A DNA stretch of 64,000 bases from Emcibacter sp. SYSU 3D8 (GTDB taxonomy: Bacteria > Pseudomonadota > Alphaproteobacteria > SMXS01). The stretch's first letter is position 1; each line of letters opens with the position of its first letter. Positions 30,652 to 38,697 of the stretch are shown here, piece after piece. Below the pieces are notes generated by a model. That model made no database searches. It was not told where the DNA came from and saw only the letters and a program-made list of their open reading frames with translations. The translations under genes and the position numbers were made by a program. The stretch lies in the NCBI RefSeq assembly GCF_039655875.1, contig NZ_JBBYXK010000004.1, positions 1 to 64,000 on the forward strand, written 5' to 3'.

Positions 30652-31950
30652 ATGAACGCGATTGTCAGGGTGACGGAAGACGTCTGGACGCCGGCCGCGA
30701 AAGCGCCGGAACCTGATCTGGGCACGGATATCATTCCGGCCAGCCGCTATACGTCGAAAGAGTTCATGCAGCTCGAATGGGAGCGCATGTGGACCAAGAC
30801 GTGGCTGATGGGCTGCCGCGAGGAGGAAATCCCCGAGACCGGCGATTACGTCACCACCGAGATCGGCCCTGAATCGCTGCTGATCGTGCGCGGCGAGGAC
30901 GGCAAGGCGCGCACCTTCTACAACGTCTGCAACCACCGGGGAAACCAGGTCAAGTTCGACAAGACCGGCAATTCCCGCACCCTGCAGTGCGCCTATCACT
31001 TCTGGGAGTATGACCTGACCGGCCGGTTGGTCAGCGTCCCCGACGAGCAGGATTTTGCCCAGGGCTGCCCCAGGGATCAGCTCAGCCTCAAGACCATCAA
31101 CACCGATACATGGGGCGGTTTCGTGTGGTTCAACCTGAACCCGGACGCCGAACCGCTGCTGGATTATCTGGGCATCATTCCCGAGCACCTGGACGCCTAC
31201 CATTTCGACAAGATGGCCATGACGTCGAACTGGACCGTCGAATGGGATTGCAACTGGAAAGCATCGGTTGACGCGTTCAACGAGGTCTATCACGTCCAGT
31301 GCATCCACCCGGAACTGCTCTACAACAACGACGACGTGAACATCCAGATCGACCTGTACGACAAGCACAGCCGTTACCTGATCCCCTATCAGGCGTGCAG
31401 CCCGCGGCTCGGCTACCTTCCGGAAGAAGTCCCGGAGATCGTCGCCGAATACATGACGTCCATCGGCATGGATCCGGCGCCATGGAATGGCCGGGTGCCC
31501 GAAATCCGGCGCGCGGTCAGCAAGTTCAAGCGCGAGAACCAGGACAAGCTGGGGATGGATTATTCCGACCTGAACGACGATCAGGTCGTGGACGACTACC
31601 ACTATTACATCTACCCCAACATCACGATGAACATCTTTGCGGAATGGATGCTGTTCTTCCGCCAGCGGCCGCACGAAACAGATCCCAACAAGATGTACTA
31701 CGACGTGCAGTTCTATAATTACGTGCCCAAGGGCAAGCCGCGCCCGCCGCTGCCCGACCACGACCAGTTCAAGCACGGCGAGAAGTCGCTGGGTCTGGTG
31801 CTCGACCAGGATTCGGTGAACCTGCCGCACGTCCAGAAGGGCACCAATTCGTCGGCGTTCAAGGGGCTGTGGATCAGCCACCAGGAGCGCCGCATCCGCC
31901 ACATGCACAAGACGCTGATGGACTATATCGACGGGGAGAACGGAAAATGA
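30652..31950 (+). CDS. Rieske non-heme iron oxygenase, large (alpha) subunit
   Basis: 432 residues. The Rieske [2Fe-2S] ligands are Cys93-x-His95 (CNHRGNQ) and Cys113-x2-His116 (CAYHFWEY). The mononuclear iron site is visible at DAFNEVYHVQCIHPE (His214 and His219), with an acidic ligand expected in the DDYHYYIYPN region. Such enzymes hydroxylate aromatic or aliphatic rings, or demethylate, using electrons from a reductase; none is encoded nearby. CGGGGAGACTGAGCG precedes the start. The stop overlaps the VOC gene (ATGA), so the two are coupled. The substrate is unknown. Confidence 0.92.
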   Translation: MNAIVRVTEDVWTPAAKAPEPDLGTDIIPASRYTSKEFMQLEWERMWTKTWLMGCREEEIPETGDYVTTEIGPESLLIVRGEDGKARTFYNVCNHRGNQVKFDKTGNSRTLQCAYHFWEYDLTGRLVSVPDEQDFAQGCPRDQLSLKTINTDTWGGFVWFNLNPDAEPLLDYLGIIPEHLDAYHFDKMAMTSNWTVEWDCNWKASVDAFNEVYHVQCIHPELLYNNDDVNIQIDLYDKHSRYLIPYQACSPRLGYLPEEVPEIVAEYMTSIGMDPAPWNGRVPEIRRAVSKFKRENQDKLGMDYSDLNDDQVVDDYHYYIYPNITMNIFAEWMLFFRQRPHETDPNKMYYDVQFYNYVPKGKPRPPLPDHDQFKHGEKSLGLVLDQDSVNLPHVQKGTNSSAFKGLWISHQERRIRHMHKTLMDYIDGENGK

Positions 31951-32432
31951 GTGACGTCATCGGAATTCACCACGTGGCTGTCGCGGTGCCGGACATCGAG
32001 CTGGCGCGGCGATTCTATGTGGACATCCTCGGTTTCGAGGATGCCGAGATCGGCGGTTGGGAAGCCGGCAACGAGTGGAACGACGCCATTGTCGGCCTGA
32101 AGAATTCGGCCGCGAGGGCGTTCATGTGCCGGGCGCCGAACTGCTACATCGAGGTGTTCCAGTATACCAGCCCGGAACCGGGCCCGCAGGATCCCAAGCG
32201 GCCGGTGAACGAATATGGCTACACCCATTTCGGCATGCAGGTGAAGGACATCCAGAAGGTCTACGACCGGCTCACCGAAGCCGGGCTTAGCTTCCACGTC
32301 GCACCGGACCGCATGGTGACCAACGAGAAGGGCGAACGGGTCGGCTTCTCGGCCACCTACGGCCGCGACTTCTTCGGCAATGTCTTCGAGATCATGGAAA
32401 TCCGCGAAGGCGCCGCCATCAACCCGCTCTAG
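31947..32432 (+). CDS. VOC superfamily protein (glyoxalase/extradiol dioxygenase-like)
   Basis: 161 residues. IGIHHVAVAVPDIELARRFYVDILGFEDAE opens a vicinal-oxygen-chelate module, with metal-ligand-like His8/9 and further YTHFGMQVKDIQKVYDRLTEAGLSF and FFGNVFEIMEI (Glu). Start ATG overlaps the TGA of the Rieske oxygenase gene. Probably a lyase, isomerase or ring-fission enzyme acting on the oxygenase product, or a binding protein; the exact reaction is not known. Confidence 0.85.
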   Translation: MSDVIGIHHVAVAVPDIELARRFYVDILGFEDAEIGGWEAGNEWNDAIVGLKNSAARAFMCRAPNCYIEVFQYTSPEPGPQDPKRPVNEYGYTHFGMQVKDIQKVYDRLTEAGLSFHVAPDRMVTNEKGERVGFSATYGRDFFGNVFEIMEIREGAAINPL

Positions 32433-32487
32433 GAACCGCTTGCTTCCCGGCTCGTTGGGCATTCGCCAACGATCAATGGAGGACGCG

Positions 32488-32559
32488 ATGAAGTGGGGAT
32501 TGTTGTGGCTGCTGGGCGTGCCGATTCCGGTGTTGATCCTGCTCTTTTTCCTGTTCTGA
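32488..32559 (+). CDS. 23-residue hydrophobic membrane microprotein
   Basis: ATG at 32488 has an excellent site (ATGGAGGACGCG). The product MKWGLLWLLGVPIPVLLI-type sequence is a single hydrophobic helix with a VPIP kink, ending LLFFLF. Similar tiny hydrophobic proteins are common in proteobacteria but have no known role. It lies between the VOC and SnoaL genes of the Rieske cluster. The strong ribosome binding site and clean transmembrane composition support it as real. Confidence 0.55.
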   Translation: MKWGLLWLLGVPIPVLILLFFLF

Positions 32560-32694
32560 CCGATTACCAAGGGGACTGGCGGTTGCCGCCGGTCCCCGGC
32601 TACATTACCTGCACCTGTGACTTAATCATTGGGTCACGGCTTCCAGGCAGGGCGCCGCCTTGCCTGAATGCATTATTGAAAAGGGGAGACGGGT

Positions 32695-33243
32695 ATGAGC
32701 GACGACCTTGTTGCCGAGCTGAAGGCGCTGCGCGCCGAGGTGGAACGACTGAAATCCAGGGACGAGATCCTGCAGCAGATCACCCGCTATGGCCGCGGCC
32801 AGGAATGGCTCGACCCGACCCTGATGGACGAAGTGTTCTACGACGACGCCCATGTGGATTTCGGTTTCTTCGTCGGCGTCTGGAAAGACTACAAGCCGGT
32901 ATTGATGGATATCGAAGCGCATGGCGAAACCACCTTCCATCTCTGCGCCGCGCCGGCCATCGAGTTCGACGGCCCGAACAAGGCCTACGCCGAGGTCTAC
33001 GGCATCGCCGGCGGCCGCGGCTATGAAGGCAAGACGAATGTCTTCGGCGGCCGCTATTTCGATGTGTGGGAGCGCCGCGACAAGCACTGGAAGATCGCCA
33101 GCCGCATCTTCAAGCTGGACTGGCACATCGACCATCAGTTCCCGCCGGGTGAGTCGGTGATGCATCCCGAACTCGAGCCCGCCAGGCCGCGGTCGCCGGA
33201 AAACAAGCTGTTCCGCCGCATGGGCCAGGACGTCACGGGCTAG
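32695..33243 (+). CDS. SnoaL-like / NTF2-fold protein
   Basis: 182 residues. After a helical N-terminus (LVAELKALRAEVERLKSRDEILQQITRYGRGQEWLD) the sequence follows the cone-shaped SnoaL_4 fold: YDDAHVDFGFFVGVWKDYKPVLMDIEAHGETTFHLCAAPAIEFDGPNKAYAEVYGIAG... and DVWERRDKHWKIASRIFKLDW. AAAGGGGAGACGGGT precedes the start. Family members include polyketide cyclases, small-molecule isomerases and beta subunits of ring-hydroxylating oxygenases, so it may handle a product of the upstream Rieske oxygenase. A terminator-like hairpin follows. Confidence 0.85.
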   Translation: MSDDLVAELKALRAEVERLKSRDEILQQITRYGRGQEWLDPTLMDEVFYDDAHVDFGFFVGVWKDYKPVLMDIEAHGETTFHLCAAPAIEFDGPNKAYAEVYGIAGGRGYEGKTNVFGGRYFDVWERRDKHWKIASRIFKLDWHIDHQFPPGESVMHPELEPARPRSPENKLFRRMGQDVTG

Positions 33244-33253
33244 GCCGCTTTCG

Positions 33254-33282
33254 GCTCCTGCCCCCGGCGAGAGGGCAGGAGC
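33254..33282 (+). terminator. Terminator-like hairpin after the SnoaL gene
   Basis: GCTCCTGCCC and GGGCAGGAGC form a perfect 10-bp stem around a 9-base loop, 11 bases past the SnoaL stop. No T tract follows, so termination would be weak or Rho-assisted. Confidence 0.5.
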
Positions 33283-33500
33283 ACCGATTGACATGTATCC
33301 GGGCTGATCCGGCTGCGGCGGCCCTGCGTCCCAACCTTCTTCCGAACGGGAGAGGGCTGCATAACCGCGCGGCGGTTACTGCCGTTTCCGCGCGGCGCAA
33401 AGGTCCCGGCTGCGGTGGTGCCATGAAACCAAACAGCCGGCCCGGACGTTACCGAGCGTAACCAAATCAAACAGGCCGATACGGGCCAATGGAGCGAAAC

Positions 33501-33656
33501 ATGCTCGGTACCATCCTGCTTATCATTCTGATTCTTCTGCTTATCGGCGCATTGCCGGCATGGCCTCACAGCCGCAATTGGGGCTATGCTCCGACTGGCG
33601 GCATCGGTCTGGTGCTGGTGATCATCGTCGTACTGCTGCTGCTCGGACGGATTTAG
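33501..33656 (+). CDS. DUF3309 family small membrane protein
   Basis: 51 residues: two hydrophobic helices flanking a short soluble turn (GTILLIILILLLIGALPAWPHSRNWGYAPTGGIGLVLVIIVVLLLLG). The central PxWPHSRxWGYxPxG motif is the DUF3309 signature. GGAGCGAAAC precedes the ATG. The function is unknown; these proteins are widespread in alpha- and betaproteobacteria. It is followed five bases later by the MipA/OmpV-like gene. Confidence 0.85.
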   Translation: MLGTILLIILILLLIGALPAWPHSRNWGYAPTGGIGLVLVIIVVLLLLGRI

Positions 33657-33661
33657 ATTCA

Positions 33662-34513
33662 GTGACACGACCCCTTCGCGTAGCCGGCGCCGGCATTGCC
33701 GCGCTTTTGACGACATTGCTCTCTGCGCCGGCCGCGCAAGCGGACAATACATTCTTCGGCCTTGATTTCGGCCAGTCCGACCTGCTGGAAGACGTGGGCG
33801 ATTTCTGGACCGATGTCAGCGGCGACTTCCGGGTCAAGCTGGGCGTCGGAACATCGGTGGCGCCCCGCTTCGAGGGCTCGGACCGCTACAAGGCCCGGGT
33901 CATGCCCAAATTTGCCGTGCGCTACAAGAATCTGGCGTCGATCAACAACACCCGCCTCCGGGTCTTCGCGATCCACAACGAGAATTTCGTGACCGGCCTG
34001 CAGGCGCGCTATCGCTTTGGCCGTGACGAAGATGCCTCGCCCGATCTGCTCGGTCTCGGCGATGTAAGCGATTCTTTCGAGTTGGGCGGCTTTGCCGAAT
34101 GGCGGCCGGGTTGGGCCGTTGTCGGCGTCGAGGTCGGCCGCGATGTGGCTGGCGGGCATGACGGCCTGCTCGCCGCGGTCTATGCCGGATCCCAGATGCC
34201 GCTTGGCGGCGGCTTCAACCTGGAGGGCGGCGCGCAGGTCACCTGGGCCAGCGGCAACTTCATGGGCCGCAACTTCGGCATCACCGAGGCTCAGAGCATC
34301 GCCAGCGGATTGCCCGAGTTCCATGCCGGCTCGGGCATCAAGGACGTGGCCGCCCGTGTCGGCGTCCGCTTCAACAAGTGGAAGCACTGGGAATTCGCCA
34401 GCTATGTCGCCTATTCGCGGCTGATGAGCGACGCCTCGGATAGTCCGCTGGTCAGGCAGCGCGGCAGTCCCAATCAGTTCATGTGGTCCATTGCCGGCCA
34501 GTACCGGTTCTAG
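33662..34513 (+). CDS. MipA/OmpV family outer membrane protein
   Basis: 283 residues from GTG 33662. A signal peptide (LRVAGAGIAALLTTLLSAPAAQA) is followed by the family's opening FRVKLGVGTSVAPRFEGSDRYKARVMPKFAVRYKN. It ends with an outer-membrane strand (SIAGQYRF). Repeated aromatic/glycine strands fit an 8-to-12-stranded barrel. The start has no good ribosome binding site and lies just after the DUF3309 stop, so translation may depend on reinitiation. MipA proteins link murein enzymes; the role here is unknown. Confidence 0.85.
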   Translation: MTRPLRVAGAGIAALLTTLLSAPAAQADNTFFGLDFGQSDLLEDVGDFWTDVSGDFRVKLGVGTSVAPRFEGSDRYKARVMPKFAVRYKNLASINNTRLRVFAIHNENFVTGLQARYRFGRDEDASPDLLGLGDVSDSFELGGFAEWRPGWAVVGVEVGRDVAGGHDGLLAAVYAGSQMPLGGGFNLEGGAQVTWASGNFMGRNFGITEAQSIASGLPEFHAGSGIKDVAARVGVRFNKWKHWEFASYVAYSRLMSDASDSPLVRQRGSPNQFMWSIAGQYRF

Positions 34514-34518
34514 CCGGC

Positions 34519-35787
34519 CTAACGTGCCGCCAGGACCGCGGCGAGATAGAGCACGCAGCCCACCAGGCCGCCGACGATGGTGCCGTTCACCCGGATGAAC
34601 TGCAGGTCGCGGCCGATGGCCAGTTCGGCGCGGTCGGTAAGGGTTTTTGCGTCCCAGCCCCGCACCACTTCGGTAATGAACGCACCGATCTCGCGCCGCC
34701 ACGGCACGATGCCGGTGCGCACCGCGTCGTCGAGCCAGGCGTTCAGGCGCTCGCGCATATCCGGCGCCTCGTCGAGCGTCCGGCCGATCGACCGGATGCC
34801 GTCGGCGACCGTGGCGCGGAGCGATTGCGAGTGAATCCCGTCGCCGTCCTCGAGTTGTACGCGCAGGTGCTGCCACAGGCTGGCCAGATAGTCCTGCGCC
34901 GCGGGACTGTTGAGGATGCGCTCGGCAAAGTCGCGCACCTGCCGCTGTGTCGCGGGCCTGCCGCGCAGATTTCCGATCAGCTCCTCGACGGCCTGGTCGA
35001 ATTTCAGCCGCACCGGGTGCCCTCGGTTGGTCATGTCGCCCAGCAGGTCCGAGACCCCGCCGACGATGACCGACGCCACCTTGCGGTCGATGCTGCGCGG
35101 GATCCACCATTTGCTCTGGGCATCGACGGTTTCGTAGATCGCGTCCTGGTTCTCGTCCAGATAGCGCCGGGCGACGACCAGCGCCTGATCCAGCACCGCG
35201 TGATGCTGGTTGGTGTCGCGGAGCAGGGCGAGCACGTTCCCCAGCACCGCCGGCAGATTGACGTTGTCGAGCTGGCGACTCAGCGCCCGGTGAAAGAACG
35301 CCCGTATGTCGGCATCGCTGACCGTCGCCATCAGCCGGGGCACGGCCGAGACCGCGCGGTCGGCGATCGTCCGCGCCACGCCCGGATCGCTCATCCAGCG
35401 ACCGACCCGTCCCGCCACGTCAACCGACCGGAGCTTGGCGGCGACGGTCTCGGGTTCCAGGAAGTGCCGGGCGACGAAATTGCCCAGATTCTCCCCGATC
35501 CTGTCCTTGTTGGCGGGCAAGATGGCGGTGTGCGGTATGGGAATGCCCAGCGGGTGGCGGAACAGGGCGGTCACCGCAAACCAGTCGGCAAGCCCGCCGA
35601 CCACGGCCGCTTCGGCGCCGTTATGCGCCAGGCCGATCCAGAATCCATCGATCGGCCAGAACAGGGTGGCCCCGTAAACTGCCGCCATGAACAGCAGCAA
35701 CAGGCCCGCGCCCAGGCGGTAGCGTCCCAGTGCCCGACGCTGAACCTCTTCCCATCCGGCGGTAGTTTCGGTATTTAGAGCGGTCAC
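34519..35787 (-). CDS. DUF445 domain-containing membrane protein
   Basis: 422 residues from GTG 35787. N-terminal transmembrane helix (LGAGLLLLFMAAVYGATLFW), then the conserved GLAHNGAEAAVVGGLADWFAVTALFRHPLGIPIPHTAILPANKDRIGENLGNFV motif of DUF445 (YjiN-like), long helical repeats and a C-terminal membrane helix (VGGLVGCVLYLAAVLAA). GGGGG precedes the start. Convergent with the MipA-like gene. The molecular function of this family is not known. Confidence 0.9.
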   Translation of the reverse strand: MTALNTETTAGWEEVQRRALGRYRLGAGLLLLFMAAVYGATLFWPIDGFWIGLAHNGAEAAVVGGLADWFAVTALFRHPLGIPIPHTAILPANKDRIGENLGNFVARHFLEPETVAAKLRSVDVAGRVGRWMSDPGVARTIADRAVSAVPRLMATVSDADIRAFFHRALSRQLDNVNLPAVLGNVLALLRDTNQHHAVLDQALVVARRYLDENQDAIYETVDAQSKWWIPRSIDRKVASVIVGGVSDLLGDMTNRGHPVRLKFDQAVEELIGNLRGRPATQRQVRDFAERILNSPAAQDYLASLWQHLRVQLEDGDGIHSQSLRATVADGIRSIGRTLDEAPDMRERLNAWLDDAVRTGIVPWRREIGAFITEVVRGWDAKTLTDRAELAIGRDLQFIRVNGTIVGGLVGCVLYLAAVLAAR

Positions 35788-35929
35788 TGGCCGGCCCCCA
35801 TGGTTTTCAGCACTGTAACTTTAACGTAACGCTGCGCCATCCGATCAGGTCCCGTCCCGGCTTGGGTAATGGACGCGGGGTTTAATGGCGCATGGAGTGT
35901 TAGGATCGTACAACCTGGAGGTACCGCCC

Positions 35930-36139
35930 GTGCAAGAAGTCGTCGTTCCGTGCCCTGCCTGTGGCAAGACGGCCTATCAGGCGCCGGAACGTCCCGCGAC
36001 TCTGGGTGAGATGGTCGGCAGCCAGTGCCCGCATTGCGGCCATGCCCTGACCAAGCCCGAGTTGCAGAAGCATTTCCAGGAGCAGATCCTGAAAGAAGCC
36101 GCCGCGCTGCTGTCGCGGATGCCGCAGCGCAAGTTCTAG
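35930..36139 (+). CDS. Small zinc-ribbon protein
   Basis: 69 residues from GTG 35930, which has GGAGG eight bases upstream; an ATG at 35885 lacks a good site. Two CxxC pairs (CPAC and CPHC) 20 residues apart form a zinc ribbon, followed by a helical tail ending QRKF. The family is not recognised. Its stop overlaps that of the convergent DoxX-like gene as a shared CTAG. Confidence 0.7.
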   Translation: MQEVVVPCPACGKTAYQAPERPATLGEMVGSQCPHCGHALTKPELQKHFQEQILKEAAALLSRMPQRKF

Positions 36140-36648
36140 CGGAACAGCAGCGCGCCCAGGTGATCGCTGACGATCCAGTTGCCGGCGCCCGCCAGGAACA
36201 GAAATACCATCAACGACGTCATCACCACGTTGCGCAGCGCCGCCGCGAAGTGGCCGATGAACGCGGTGAACGCCAGATGGCCGATGGCGTCGCGCAGCGC
36301 CGGCGGCGCGGATTCGTTGATCTTGTTGCCCATGGCCATGGCATCGTCGCGGTTGCGCAGATGGGTGATGAAGCCGCCGGCGCAGATCGGCGCCAGCAAC
36401 AGCGCGCCGACCCTCGGCTCGATACCGATCAGCACCGACAAGGCGCCCGCATACATGGCGATCAGCGCGACCGTGGCCATCAGTTTCACCGCGCCCGGTC
36501 CGGCGAGCGGCGTGCCGCGCAGCAGGATGCCGGTGTCGACGATCAGGCCATGCCAGCCGCGCGGGCTGGAATGGACCGCCGCAGCCAGCAGGAACACGGC
36601 GGCGATGTTCAGGCGCAGGATCAGGAAACCGATATCGGCCGCGTTCAT
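36136..36648 (-). CDS. DoxX-like membrane protein
   Basis: 170 residues with four hydrophobic helices: FLILRLNIAAVFLLAAAVHSS, VKLMATVALIAMYAGALSVLIG, RVGALLLAPICAGGFITHL and LRNVVMTSLMVFLFLAGAGNW. The layout resembles DoxX/DoxD proteins, which are often quinone- or redox-associated. CGGAGGAACATC precedes the ATG at 36648. It is divergent from the halohydrin-dehalogenase-like gene. The family call is moderate. Confidence 0.65.
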   Translation of the reverse strand: MNAADIGFLILRLNIAAVFLLAAAVHSSPRGWHGLIVDTGILLRGTPLAGPGAVKLMATVALIAMYAGALSVLIGIEPRVGALLLAPICAGGFITHLRNRDDAMAMGNKINESAPPALRDAIGHLAFTAFIGHFAAALRNVVMTSLMVFLFLAGAGNWIVSDHLGALLFR

Positions 36649-36802
36649 GATGTTCCTCCGGGATTGTCGCGCGCCACTGTGCGGCAGCCGCCGCACCCAT
36701 TGCAATGACAAGCATGGCTGGTGCGCCGTCACGCGCGCATGTTTACGCTGGACCTCGCCACCGACCCGTTGTCAGATCGCCGCGGACTGAAAGGGGAAGA
36801 TC

Positions 36803-37537
36803 ATGCTGCTCGAAAACCGCACAATCCTTGTCACCTTCGCCAGCCACTGGGCCGGCCCGGAAATTTGCGACAGCCTGCTCGCCGAGGGGGCGTCGGTCGT
36901 CTGCCAGGATCCCACATTCGCCGACAGTGCGCGGGCCGAGGCGTTCGTCGCCGGCCGCGCCTACCTGACCGCCATCGCCAGCACGGCGCCGGCCGACATC
37001 GTGGCCGAGGCGCTCACCGCGCTGGGCCATCTCGACGTGCTGATCAACAACGATGCGCATCCGGCGATCCGTGCGCCCATCGAAAGCGCCGATCCGCAGG
37101 ACTTTCGCGACGGCATCGAGGCGCTGATGGTGTTTCCGTTCATGATGGCCGCTGCCGCGGTGCCGCACATGAAGGCGCGCAAGTCGGGCAAGCTGCTGTT
37201 CCTCACCTCGGCCTCGGCGCTCAACGGCCTGGCCAATTACTCCATGTACGCCGCGGCGCGGGCGGGCGCCAACGGCATCGTCAAGTCGCTGGCGCGCGAG
37301 CTGGGCCGGGACAACATCCAGGTCAACGCCATCGCCGCAAACTACATCGAGAACCCGGACTATTTCCCGCCCGAGCTGATCGCCAACAAGGACGCCTACG
37401 CCAAGATGATGAAGAACATCCCGCTGGGCCGTCTGGGCAAGCCGCAGGAGGCGGCGCATCTGGTGGCGTTCTACTGCTCGGACCGCAGCGATTTCATCAC
37501 CGGCAACATCATGCCGTTCGCAGGCGGCTGGGCTTAG
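36803..37537 (+). CDS. Probable halohydrin dehalogenase (SDR-related)
   Basis: 244 residues. The glycine-rich NAD(P) motif of SDR enzymes is missing; instead there is T11-FASH-W16-A-G18, like the halide-pocket signature T-x4-F/Y-x-G of halohydrin dehalogenases, with Trp as the aromatic residue. The catalytic set is Ser136, Tyr149 and Arg153 (SASALNGLANYSMYAAARAGA), with Arg in place of the SDR Lys and the same 13- and 4-residue spacing as HheC. Other matches to that family are VVCQDPTF, LDVLINND, AANYIENPDYFPPE and ITGNIMPFAGGW. Such enzymes make epoxides from vicinal haloalcohols with release of halide, and open epoxides with nucleophiles. GGGGAAGATC precedes the ATG. Confidence 0.8.
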   Translation: MLLENRTILVTFASHWAGPEICDSLLAEGASVVCQDPTFADSARAEAFVAGRAYLTAIASTAPADIVAEALTALGHLDVLINNDAHPAIRAPIESADPQDFRDGIEALMVFPFMMAAAAVPHMKARKSGKLLFLTSASALNGLANYSMYAAARAGANGIVKSLARELGRDNIQVNAIAANYIENPDYFPPELIANKDAYAKMMKNIPLGRLGKPQEAAHLVAFYCSDRSDFITGNIMPFAGGWA

Positions 37538-37565
37538 AATCCAGGCTTGATGGTAGTACTGTTTT

Positions 37566-37835
37566 ATGGTACCAATCCACATGAAGCGACGCCATAGAGC
37601 CACGCTGGAGCTAATCTTCGCCCGCCCTGTGACCGGTTCGATCCGTTGGACCGAGATCGAGGCACTGTTTGTGGCTCTCGGGGCGGAAGTCAGCGAACGG
37701 GAGGGTTCGCGGATCGGCGTATTCCTGTTCGGCGAAGTGCGTGTCTTTCATCGCCCGCATCCTTCACCGGATACGGATAAGGGCGCGGTTGCCGGCATTC
37801 GGAAATGGCTGGACGAACATGGAGTAAGGCCATGA
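37566..37835 (+). CDS. hicA: HicA family toxin (mRNA interferase)
   Basis: Up to 89 residues; an internal ATG at 37581 (MKRRHRATLELIFARP) is the more usual HicA start. The family core reads IRWTEIEALFVALGAEVSEREGSRIGVFLFGEVRVFHRPHPSPDTDKGAVAGIRKWLDEHGV, with the catalytic histidine in VFHRPHP. Its stop overlaps the hicB start (ATGA). HicA cleaves mRNA when not held by HicB. It lies just after the halohydrin-dehalogenase-like gene. Confidence 0.9.
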   Translation: MVPIHMKRRHRATLELIFARPVTGSIRWTEIEALFVALGAEVSEREGSRIGVFLFGEVRVFHRPHPSPDTDKGAVAGIRKWLDEHGVRP

Positions 37836-38164
37836 ACAACGTGATCGAGATCTATGGGGAGAAGGCGGTCATCACCTTCGATCCGGATATTCAGATGCTG
37901 CGCGGTGAGTTTGTCGGCCTGAACGGCGGTGCGGACTTCTATGCCGAAAGCGTCCGCGATCTGATCGAGGAAGGCCATAGATCGCTGGCTGTTTATCTGG
38001 AGATGTGCAGAGAAAAGGGTATTGAACCAGGCCGGAAATTTTCCGGCAAGTTCAACGTCCGCCTCGACCCCGAAGACCATGCAGCGGCGGTCATTGCAGC
38101 GGCGGCGGCGGGCAAAAGCCTGAATGAATGGATCGTTGAGACGATCAAGGAAGCCGCGGCGTAG
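37832..38164 (+). CDS. hicB: HicB family antitoxin
   Basis: 110 residues. The N-terminal HicB-like domain (VITFDPDIQMLRGEFVGLNGGADFYAESVRDLIEEGHRSLAVYLEMCREKGIEP) binds the toxin. The C-terminal FNVRLDPEDHAAAVIAAAAAGKSLNEWIVETI is a ribbon-helix-helix DNA-binding segment for autoregulation. It is translationally coupled to hicA. The pair is complete with no visible damage. Confidence 0.92.
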   Translation: MNNVIEIYGEKAVITFDPDIQMLRGEFVGLNGGADFYAESVRDLIEEGHRSLAVYLEMCREKGIEPGRKFSGKFNVRLDPEDHAAAVIAAAAAGKSLNEWIVETIKEAAA

Positions 38165-38204
38165 CGCTCTTTTTAAGCGGCTGCTATGGGAAAGTGGACG
38201 CTGA

Positions 38205-38465
38205 CTAACGCGTGGTGAGGCGCCCTTGGCTCGCAAGATCTGCATAGATGCAATTCTCCTTGGCCGCATGATCGGGCACCGACGCGCTGACGTAGGCAGC
38301 CCAACCGTCTCCAGCCTTCGTAGGTTCGAAGTTGCTCAGTCCGCAACGCGATGCGGCAGCCTTGATCTGATCTGGCGTGGACCACATGCCAGCGTTCTCA
38401 TCACCATAAAAGCATCCACCCAAGGATGCGGCGATGGTTACAACCAATAAGAAGCGGCTAAGCAT
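38205..38465 (-). CDS. Small putative lipoprotein
   Basis: 86 residues. MLSRFLLVVTIAASLGGCFYGDE has a lipobox (LGGC, lipidated Cys18), and GGAGCAATAAT precedes the start. The rest has two further cysteines (SRCGL and ENCIY) that may pair. No family recognised. Base composition is less GC-rich than the neighbours, so it may be acquired. It is convergent with hicB. Confidence 0.7.
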   Translation of the reverse strand: MLSRFLLVVTIAASLGGCFYGDENAGMWSTPDQIKAAASRCGLSNFEPTKAGDGWAAYVSASVPDHAAKENCIYADLASQGRLTTR

Positions 38466-38568
38466 ATTATTGCTCCATAAGACGGTGGCATTCCTCTTAA
38501 GCTACAGCCGAGAACTGCCGTTGCCCGCAACGGGTCGAACCGGACATACCCGCTTATAAGACCATGCT

Positions 38569-38697
38569 CTATTTCCTGCCGACGAACGCGCTATTGCCGA
38601 ACAGGGCGCGCCATTGCTCGGGCGGCAGCTCGGTCTTCGACAGAGGCGGCAGGGCGTAGACGGCCTCGTTCATCACCGCCTTGCCGCCCTGATCCAT
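38569..38697 (-). pseudogene. Orphan C-terminal tail behind the truncated GST
   Basis: In another frame from the truncated GST gene, MDQGGKAVMNEAVYALPPLSKTELPPEQWRALFG continues to a stop at 38569 and looks like a real protein C-terminus (helical, balanced composition). Joined to the 169-residue GST by a frameshift it would give about 211 residues, a normal GST length, but the tail does not resemble a GST C-terminus to me. It may instead be the end of a different gene joined by deletion. Confidence 0.4.
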
